A stretch of 64,000 nucleotides of DNA, from NCBI GenBank assembly GCA_911728435.2, contig OU452202.1, forward strand, positions 5,621,135 to 5,685,134, read 5' to 3'. Shown here one piece after another: positions 55,859 through 64,000 of the stretch. The position numbers and the translations under genes are program-made. The stretch comes from Apoderus coryli. Taxonomy: Eukaryota > Arthropoda > Insecta > Coleoptera > Attelabidae. Every line of letters begins with the position of its first letter. The stretch's first letter is position 1. The notes under the pieces are model-generated. The model did not search any database. It was not told where the DNA came from and saw only the letters and a program-made list of their open reading frames with translations.

Positions 55859-57820
55859 TATATATATATATAATTATATTATTATAATCAAATGTTAAAG
55901 TCATTGTACAAGAGAACACTGCATTAAATCCTAGATCACAAGATACACGAATGAAACGCGCTGTGGTGGTGGTAATTTTCAGTTAAAAAAAGTGAGAGAA
56001 CTTTGGAAAAATAGCTAATAGTCGTTAGAAAATCGAAGTCGAAACTCCTCGAAATATTTATAACTGAAACAGCTTGGGTTTACCTATCTACCTGACATTT
56101 TTAAATGCTGAAAATTCACTAGTTAGCAACATATTTTGCAAATGAAAAAAGGGTTTCAAAAAATGAATAACGTGGCTTAATATTTTTGTGTTTTGTAAAA
56201 TTTCGATAAACAGATTCTTTTTAGAAACGTTTAGAATAGCATCACCGCTTAAGAAAGTGGAAATAAATTTTATACAGGGTGGCCCATTAGTGTGTGGGCG
56301 GAAGATATAGCAAGATCTATAAGCGAGAGACAAAAAATCCTTTACAAAACTTTTAGGTACTGAGATGGACAACCCGAAAATGGGTTACAGGGTAGTTCAC
56401 AAACTTGCTTATTCTTAATGTACCTATATTCTAATATAAATAAATGCCGCTCTAAAAGACAAGAAAACGGACATACTTAAGGGTTTTTGAAAATTTTGTA
56501 AATAATTTTTTACAAAACCAAACTTTTGATTTTTTTATAACTTTAGAGATTTAAAAGTATTAAGTAACTACCAAAAACTATACTAGCAGAAGTACCTACA
56601 TAATGTTAAGCCGGCGCTACACATACGCCATTTGCCGAACAACATTTTTGCATTCGTCAAGTAACAAACATTTCCCATAAATTATCGGTAAGAGATGAAT
56701 GTTCGTTGCAAATATTGTCTAGATATACACACTGGCTTAGTGCCACGTTCTGTCATGCAAGTAGTAGGTAATTATTTATTTAGGTATTTTGTTACTAGAA
56801 GTAAATTATCGACCGATAAATGTCATTTCATTTCGTACCTGCTTTCGTAATATCTGTTTGTAATTTATTTTATAAACTAATAACTGCTGAAAAATAATAA
56901 ATAAAAAGAGCAAATGAATAGCGAATGATAAGCTAATATATGGTTGCTCTTCATACATGATTTTGTTGTTACCAAATTATTAAATCTTCTAATTCATCTT
57001 CTATTCAAATATGTCTATCTCTAACAGCCTGACCAACAGTGCGCCAATATAAATTCATCTGCTTTATAGCATTATGACATTTCCCCGTAGACACAACGCA
57101 GCGTAAGAACTGCTCAGGCTGCATATCTATTTCTTTAAATGAGTCAGCTTATCTAAGTTTGCAATTAATTATTATTTTTTTCAGAAAACATGGAGTTGTA
57201 TCTTTCTAGTAACGGTAAAACAGGTACTTAAATACAATATTTTAGAGAATGAATACAAACTGACATTTTAAAACGGAAATCGACAAACAGCAAGTGCCAG
57301 GTTTTTGCAAATTAAATAAAAAAAAAAACCGGTACATACAGAATCTAGAATAATACAAATGAAGAACATTTTTTCCCTACCCTGTATTAAATTAGTAAAG
57401 CACAACCCTATGTTTTCATGGGTCCCTAATACAGTTGTTTATAATGCGTTGTTTCCATTCGTATATCGTATGACGTAGTGTATTATGCAGCAGCCTGCCA
57501 TTCTATGTCTTATAGCAGATGAAAATTATATTACAATGTCTGTATTATAATACTGCAAAGGAATAATATACTCATGCAAATAACTGTATATACATAATTA
57601 TAGTATTATTTATTTCTGTTATTCCGTGGTTTTACAGTTCTTTAAGTTACTTTTCTTTTTTCTAATAGAACAAAAGATAATTACTTACAATCTTGAACCA
57701 GACAATTATCATAAAAAATATTTGCAAAAGTTTGTTGACTAAAAATTAAAGAAACCCCAATAAACTGAAAGGATAAAACGATGAATTCTCTCGTCTATTG
57801 AGAATTACAAATTTTGAAGG
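55859..57820. other. No gene recognised
   Basis: Starts with a (TA)n run to 55875. A lone terminus TACAGGGTGGCCCATTAGTG sits at 56274. TAGG microsatellite is sparse. No coding sequence recognised. Confidence 0.45.
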
Positions 57821-57827
57821 TACATTT

Positions 57828-57990
57828 ATTTCAATTGGTTGAAGTGTTTACTTATATGCGCTATCGATGAAGAATAGGTACATATACAGACACATAACCA
57901 CACACAGACAGACTTCCATCTGGAAACGATCTTGGTCGTTTCAGGGCACTTCAATATGGTTATATATTATATATAGCCGTCTTTTTATAT
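57828..57990 (-). mobile_element. Composite tRNA-like repeat, 5' fragment
   Basis: ACAGACTTCCATCTGGAAAC preceded by TTCAATTGGTTGAAGTGTTT and followed by CACTTCAATATGGTTATAT, reverse orientation. Diverged and truncated. Confidence 0.7.
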
Positions 57991-59700
57991 AACATTTTTT
58001 TCTCAAATAGTAACAGTGTAGTTTATTAAATCTACATTATTCGGATATTCTCTGGCAACAGAAAACCAATTTAATAAACAGGTAAAAACGCGACTAAATC
58101 GAAGTAATTTCCTTAATAAAAGGAAAGGGGAGTAGGATTTTAAAATCATAGTTAATTTTAAGCCAATTTAAACAAGAAGATTCCTCGGAAATACCAGAAA
58201 AGAACTTTTTAAAATTTACAGTACTGCTACTAGGATGCAATAAAAACAAAAATATCCCTGAGATCGAAAGATGTATAAAGACTTAGGCGTTTTATATAGA
58301 GCAACTGAAGTCATTGAACTCTACTGCATATTTACCCAAGTGTTCTTATACAACCATAATGATTTAGGTACCTACTTATATACATAAAAACATTTTTGTC
58401 ATCCCATTACTCAAATTTGGTCCTTTGTTGGAGGATATTCAGGTAGTAAAAACTTCAAGTAATAAAAGACATTTCTTGGGAGCGACACGTTGTTTATACA
58501 TAACATGTGTGTATACACACACCAGGGACTAGGTACCCATAAAGCTGTTTTTACAAATATTTCTTTTGAAAATAAAAATCAAAATATTTTATTAATCCCA
58601 TAAAATAAGATTTTCAGTAAACGTCATGGTATGGCCGTTTATAATAAAAGTTCACTATTGTGTTTTAAAGCATGCAGGGATTGATACCGAAACCTGGTAT
58701 TGAACCGAAAAGACGCGACGGTTCGCGCGGTAAGTATCGTTTTTAGTACCGTCAAATAACCGAAACGGAACTGTGATTGAAAAGCCGTGAACCTTTGTGA
58801 CAGATACCCGAAATGTAACGAAACTTCAATAAACGAAATGAACCGAAACTCTCGATATCAGCACCTAAGTATTAGGACCGATACCTGACTAAAGCGGTAT
58901 CGAACCTACTAAACGCGGTGTCAATCTGCTTTAAAGTATTTTAGCTACACATTCCCGGTAACTTTTTGGTTATAAGTATACCCCATCAACCAAATGGAAT
59001 AAATTCAATAATAATTAGATTGGGAGGTACTATTTTTAGTTGTACATTTGCCCTATTTCTGGTTTCGCTTTCTTGGTTTTAAAAATTTGTTTTTGATCAT
59101 TTGAGTATTTTATTAACACTCAAATAATTAAAAAAGTTCTTAAAAACCAAGAAACTTTTGTATTACATTTTTTTCTTCTAAACGGTAGACGCCCGTAACA
59201 AAATGCCCACCCTGTACATTGGCAATGATAATCTTTTGTTTCCTTCGATACATAATGTATAAAACATATTAAGAAAACATGACTGACTACGAAACATATG
59301 GATTTGTACTTACATACACTTAAGAGTGCCTACCTACATATATGCAACAATACTGTCATGGCGAAACACATAGTAGATAACACACTTTATTTTTAAATAG
59401 AAATCCAATTGCAAAATATACTAAGAGTGCAACGAACTTTGTAGGTAAAAGTGTTGTAAAATGCATCAACAATCCATATGCAATGGTTGATACATACTTA
59501 CTTCATTATTCATTGTTTTATTAAACAATTTTTCACAAGGTGGTTCATATTCTTAACAAATCCAGGATAGTTAGTTAGATAACAGATAACTAAAGTAGAG
59601 AAATATTAATTTTATTTACTTGCTCATGTAAGTTAATAAGAATTGACACTTCATACTGAATTTAGTGCAGCCCCTGGTTTCAGGTGTGTAAGTATAGGTT
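57991..59700. other. No gene recognised; ACCGAAA-rich cluster at 58680-58930
   Basis: The cluster repeats short variants of AACCGAAAC, GATACCGAAACC and ACGGTTCGCG within 250 bases and is richer in CG than its flanks. It is not a strict tandem array. No ORF. AAATGCCCACCCTGTACA at 59200 is another lone TA-element terminus. Confidence 0.45.
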
Positions 59701-59734
59701 ATACCTAATGATTTTAATTTGAAATAATGTCTTT

Positions 59735-60545
59735 AAGTGACGAACTTCCAAAGAGAAGAAAAGCCAACTTCTACAGTTTGTGATGAAAATATTGCTACTG
59801 CTCTTGAACAGATGTCTGAAAGTGCAGCAGTGTCGAGGTATTCAAAAAAAAATATTCAAGCGGAAGATAAGCAGCTACTTAATGGCCAATTGTAGACCAG
59901 TGTGAAAAAGGCTCGTTCACAACATCCACATCTTGCCTTACAACCCGGATCTAACACCAGGTAAGTATGGCGAAGTTGAGAAATAAAATGCGTATGGTCA
60001 GCTATTGTGTTGAAATTATGTACAAGTGTTATAGTTTAACGTTTAAACATAATGCTATCTCTAATTCCAATGGTTCAGTGAAATTCATGCCAAGTTAGAA
60101 GTATACGATGCAACGAATGTCTTAGAAAAACCACAAAGGATCATCAATATGGATGAAACATGTTTCTGTTTAGATCCAAAAAGTGGTCGTATAATACGAC
60201 TTACGAAAGAAAACGTAACTACGATGCTCTCTGTAAATGTTGCTGAAAATTTCGCCCCACCGTTAACATTATGAAAGAATTCCAGCTGCTGTTGCTAGGT
60301 CAGCTCTTAAAGGCTGGGGTCTTGGTAAAGTGAAAAAAGTTACCGTTTAAGTCAATCGGAGAGTCAACCCTACTGTTAATTCCTAACGCTACTCGCTCTT
60401 CAATTACATATTAGATGTGGCAGTGTTTGGGCTACTTAAAACAAAATGGAAACAAAGAAATGAAAAGGAAGACATAATAGAAGGGCGAATGTCCGAGGAT
60501 GTACGCCAAGTTGACAGTCACTCAGCTACATTAAGTCCCTGATTT
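59735..60545 (+). pseudogene. Tigger/pogo transposase relic
   Basis: Pieces in order: MSLSDELPKRRKANFYS-like start region with ATALEQMSESAAVSRYSKKN (~59790), then EIHAKLEVYDATNVLEKPQR and IINMDETCFCLDPKSGRIIR (~60075-60190; MDET is the first DDE_1 Asp block), TKENVTTMLSVNVAENFAPP, and DVAVFGLLKTKWKQRNEKE (~60415; the LDV.VF.PLK..W block). Middle Asp blocks are deleted and stops abound. No TIRs recognised. Confidence 0.72.
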
Positions 60546-61818
60546 CGTTTTTCATGTATAATATTTAGATTTCAATAAAAAAGCACCCATAACAAATAAG
60601 TATTTTGCTTTAGAATTAAATTCCTTTAAACGGCTAAAAGTGGGGAAAATATATGGACACTAGTGGAGAAAGTAGTGAATTTCATTGCAGAAGAAAAAAC
60701 ACCGATACTCACTTTATCTAAATAAATGAGAATACTTTATCTTTATAGTATCAGTGAAAATATTGAGAATCTATTACAACAAATGCAATACATTTTTCTG
60801 ATATAAAAATTAAACTTAATAAGTACTTACCCCATCAATGTAACTTACCTAAATACTTCCAAATATCCGCTAATATCAAGTTATAAGTATACCTAAATAT
60901 TAAAAAATATTCGTATACCTAGATATTTTATAAAAGTTGAGATATACCTACTTAGTATTAGATAGGTAGGCGAAGTTATAAACACATTTCCGGACAAAAA
61001 CTGATATCGTAGGCCTTCGGTTTTGTATAAAGATGGCCGCCTTTTGCTCTAAAACTAGAATTCATCAACTAGATATCGAATTAAAAAAAAGTCGATCGAA
61101 ATTGCACAATAGGTACATATTTTACATAGTAATTTGAAAACAACTGAGTCAAATTGTAGGTATGTAAGATTATTTATCAGATAGGATAGCGATATTTTCC
61201 ATCTAATGCATATACCTACTAGGTAAGCTGTATATATAGCTACTTACTTACAACATGTAGGTATAAAAGTTCTTCTTATTTGTTATGCTAAAATGCAAAG
61301 ACCTAGGTAGAGTCCAATACATTTAAATTACTTAGATATTATGTAATAATTATTACTAGATAGATTTTAATATAGGTAACGTGAGTACTTTACTAAACCA
61401 TTGTACTTACTTAGGTATCTACCTAATGTAAGATACGTTTTATAGGTATAGTTTAAATCTATTTAAAATAAAAACATTGTGCTTGGTAAGTATAGAGATA
61501 TTAGGCAGCCTACTTTGAAATTATTAAAAATTTAGCTTTATACGTAGGTATGCTATTTATATGTACTCATTTCATTTTTATGTGATGTAAAAGGTTAAAC
61601 TGATATATAACCAAATTACCTACCAATATTATTTAAAAGAGGATAGGTAGGTAATGTACCGTATGTTTTCTTACTCACTAAGCAATTATCAAAATTATAG
61701 ACATCTTGGATGTATCTAGCTGTAAAGCCTACGTAATAAAAAATGCAAAACAATCTGTAACTCACAGCTATGCTTGATAAGTAAGAAACATAAAACAAAA
61801 TTGATTATAATTAATTAC
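60546..61818. other. TAGG-rich DNA next to the spen exon
   Basis: AT-rich, with frequent TAGGTA/ACCTAC. It is the proximal part of the presumed spen first intron. No exon or element recognised. Confidence 0.55.
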
Positions 61819-61901
61819 CGTTTGAAATGTTCTCTTATTCGATCTTCTCGTATGTTATCGGGTAAATTTCCTACCCACAAATGTCTAGTCTCTCTGACCA
61901 T
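61819..61901 (-). CDS. spen: Split ends (Spen/SHARP), first coding exon
   Basis: Spen is a very large nuclear RNA-binding co-repressor with N-terminal RRMs and a C-terminal SPOC domain, acting in Notch, Wnt, nuclear-receptor and silencing pathways. This exon starts at ATG 61901 in a good context (GCACGATGG) and encodes 27 residues: MVRETRHLWVGNLP, then DNIREDRIREHFK, plus two bases CG. It ends at 61819 with donor CG|GTAATT. MVRETRHLWVGNLPENxRE...EHFKR is the hallmark N-terminus of Spen proteins, the RNP-2 strand (LWVGNL) of RRM1. Phase 2 splitting of the Arg codon fits the expected R at the next position. Codon use and CpG content differ from the AT-rich surroundings. The remaining exons are expected at lower coordinates, beyond the window edge if intron 1 is as long as it seems. 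Confidence 0.93.
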
Positions 61902-61920
61902 CGTGCCCCGAACACCACAT
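61885..61920 (-). other. Overlapping upstream ORF at the spen start
   Basis: ATG at 61920 opens an 11-codon frame (MWCSGHDGQRD, stop at 61885) that overruns the Spen ATG in another frame. Translation of it would compete with Spen initiation. Seen directly in sequence; regulatory effect is inference. Confidence 0.55.
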
Positions 61921-62420
61921 TGAGAAATTTTTGTTTTTTGGGCACACAAACACTATTTCACAAAAAAACACAGCCGTTTTAACTTCATTTTGAGTACGCG
62001 CACTTAGAATGCCCTATCACCACTAATTTTTTAGACACACATACATCACATAATGACCAACACTATAATCACTTTTTTAATTTCCAAGGGACACTTACCA
62101 CTGTATTTTTTCCACACTTAGTGTGTTGTGCACAAAATACACTGTCACGTTATTTTTTTTATAACCACATTTTCTAAAACACACACAACGCTGAACTACC
62201 GCGGCTTTGAAATGCTGTATTTTGTCCCATAGCACTACGCCTTACACATTACGTTTATCTAGCAACGAACTGCGAATCGAATAACCAACGGATAAATGAG
62301 AATGAGAGAGACGTGTAGCGAAAGTTTGTCGTTAATAAATCGGACGATTTCGTGTAGCATGATATAGCGTTCCTTTATATTTTGTCTCTTTCAACTGGAT
62401 CTTTCGGTCGCCTGCAACAA
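61902..62420 (-). promoter_or_regulatory. spen: spen 5' leader and probable promoter region
   Basis: Right of the exon, the minus strand is less repetitive and richer in CpG than the rest, with no transposon ends. It holds several short upstream ATGs, a possible leader-intron donor (GTG|GTAAGTGTC near 62098), and a C/T-rich stretch at 62300-62320 on the minus strand. A TTCAGCG sequence near 62197 could be an initiator. The start site cannot be fixed from sequence; the limit at 62420 is where AT/TAGG repeats resume. Confidence 0.5.
61953..61988 (-). other. Upstream ORF in the spen leader
   Basis: ATG at 61988 encodes MKLKRLCFFVK and stops at 61953, wholly upstream of the Spen ATG. It matters only if the leader is unspliced here. 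Confidence 0.5.
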
Positions 62421-62589
62421 CGCTACTATTCAACTTATAAAACTTGTGCACATAAAACAAGTTATAAAAGCATATTACCTATATTATGCTCGATATGGAC
62501 AATCATATTTATTTATTTATGTTAGTATGAAAACATCAATTAAGTATCAAATATTGTAAAAAAATTTATGAAAATCTAACTACTTAACA

Positions 62590-62860
62590 ATTTAATAGTC
62601 TACAGAACTTTAAGCAATAGGTACCTACCTATGTACCAATATGGACCTATTAATACCTACCTAGGTGTACCTACCCAATCAGCGAAATATAGGTATTATT
62701 TTAGCTAATAGCTAGAAGCCGATTTAGTTATCGAATGCGAAAAAAAACTGGGATTGCAATCTCATCTTATATAGGTAGGTAGAATAAGTGATATATTGGG
62801 TACCTAAGCTACTTACCTAGGTAGGTACTTCGTATTACCTACCTACCTAATAGGTATATT
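62590..62860. repeat. TAGGTA/ACCTACCT microsatellite block
   Basis: Dense TACCTACCTAGGTAGGTA runs, several of them self-complementary. Confidence 0.75.
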
Positions 62861-63469
62861 CAAATTAAAGCATTTTTAATACATAAGTAAATCTATTTTT
62901 TAATTTTATAGTTAAAATACACATGCCACCGAACATTAACAAACGGTGTACAGGCATAGAAAAACATCGAATAACCTACACGTATTTATTATTATGTATC
63001 TATATAGAATGTTATTTTTATACCGAACCTTTTTAGAATGCATAGTAGTCATTTGGACGAGTCTACTCTCAAGTGAGTGAGGTATGGTAAGCTAAGTACA
63101 ACTGTATGCCTATTGTTTAACAACGGTATACAGATACAGTATATATACACACATATAGGTATACAAAATTCAGTAGGTACATACCCGTGTGTACAACAAT
63201 AGCTATTCTTTGCTATAAAACTTATGTTTCATTGTATTGTAAAAAATATGTATTGCTCCCCAGCAAGTGCATTTAATAAACCTCCGAAAGATCCAAGCTA
63301 TTTTCATAAATTTAAATCGAAACACCCTTTCGGAGGTAGGTAGGTACCTATAGTTAATATTACTATGTGCTATAACTATGACCTATATGACTCTTGTGGC
63401 TAAAGTTATTAAAATAGTGTATTAATTTAATTCGAACAGGCTACCACTACAATACTAATTTTATTAGGT
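62861..63469. other. No gene recognised upstream of spen
   Basis: AT-rich intergenic or upstream-leader DNA. CCTCCGAAAG at 63280 and CTTTCGGAGG at 63327 form a short inverted pair. No coding sequence. Confidence 0.45.
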
Positions 63470-63850
63470 ATTTGTCACCTATTTCATTGGGTATAGGAGT
63501 ATAGGGTAATACCTACCTACATCTACATACCTATTTATTGACTTCAAATTTAAAAATATTATAAACGCCTACCATGTTATAGGTAATTTAGGTATTGTTA
63601 AAAACTTAAATTGATAAGTGAAATTATAGCAGCCACGTCTACTATAATACGTAAGTAGGTAGGTATATTACCAAATATCGACAATAATGTATACTGTATA
63701 GTCAACAGAGGTAGGTACTTATAATTTAATACACAAATGGCAATCATATTGTTTTTTTTATATCTATTACAGTTTGAAAAAATTATCTACCTATACCTAC
63801 CTACATACTATACCTGTCACTACCTACTATCATAGAAAAAGAGACAATAC
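63470..63850. repeat. TAGGTA/ACCTACCT microsatellite block
   Basis: Repeated TACCTACCTACAT/GTAGGTAGGTA runs in AT-rich DNA up to the window end. Confidence 0.7.
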
Positions 63851-64000
63851 AAATACATACAATGTACATGGGCCTACCTACTCCTACTACACTACCATCA
63901 AAAGCGCTTACGTGACTAAATGAAGGTTAAAAGTGTTTCCAAATTGTTATTAGACTGCCATCTAGCTGCAAAAGTTCTAGTTATTTATACTAGCGATTGA

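Larger units (their letters stand above)
1..61818 (-). other. spen: Probable first intron of spen (bulk of the window)
   Basis: Reading leftwards from the spen exon donor at 61818, no second RRM exon and no other host exon was recognised. Nearly all protein-like stretches are transposon proteins. Very long first introns are plausible for spen genes, so I infer that this space is intronic. Alternatives: exon 2 may be a short exon I missed, or the assembly may be broken. A host gene nested in the intron cannot be ruled out. Confidence 0.5.

Noticed and set aside
55698..56372. Minus-strand ORFs of 73 and 94 codons
   Set aside because: The first overlaps the right TIR of the long-TIR element; neither has recognisable domains.
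62590..63850. Telomeric TTAGG repeats
   Set aside because: The unit is TAGG/TAGGTA in short scattered runs, not continuous TTAGG.

Overview
The window is insect nuclear DNA: AT-rich, very gene-poor, packed with broken transposons and laced with TAGGTA/ACCTAC microsatellite. That repeat style suggests a sap-sucking hemipteran (aphid, scale insect or relative). This is inference from texture, not a species identification.

The only host gene I can support is at the right end, on the minus strand. It is the first coding exon of split ends (spen, the insect orthologue of SPEN/SHARP) at 61819-61901. It encodes the start of the first RRM (MVRETRHLWVGNLP...), ends at a GT splice donor, and has a leader with short upstream ORFs. 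No further spen exon was recognised at lower coordinates, so most or all of bases 1-61818 is probably one very long first intron. Everything else is best read as transposon load inside that intron.

Layout: 1-9.4 kb is TAGG-rich AT DNA with one reverse-transcriptase (RT) relic. 9.5-16.5 kb holds a hAT relic, a foldback element, an intact mariner with an uninterrupted 357-aa transposase, and several nested non-LTR relics. 17-25 kb has foldbacks, MITEs, two mariner-type relics, a 557-bp tandem duplication and a composite tRNA-like repeat. 26-34.2 kb has a 1.4-kb CACTG-ended hairpin element, a pogo-like element with a PHD-type transposase tail, and a CACAG-ended element with a possible SAM-like first exon. 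34.8-36.3 kb is a TIR element with a GGQNKN-type protein, inserted in a composite repeat. 37.8-43.2 kb has a 113-bp satellite, Tigger and mariner scraps, and the best-preserved non-LTR RT. 44.3-46.9 kb has RT and MULE relics and MITEs. 48.3-49.5 kb is a complete but frameshifted mariner-type element whose D2-D3 spacing fits DD41D. 50.1-52.5 kb is a three-level nest (foldback, then composite repeat, then RT relic). 53.7-60.5 kb has an RT tail, a long-TIR mariner-type element and a Tigger relic.

Apart from spen the coding sequences serve transposition, and only the 13.5-14.6 kb mariner ORF looks intact. Shared families and clean nested junctions allow a relative order of insertions to be read. 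All protein-family names rest on motifs read by eye; no database search was possible.
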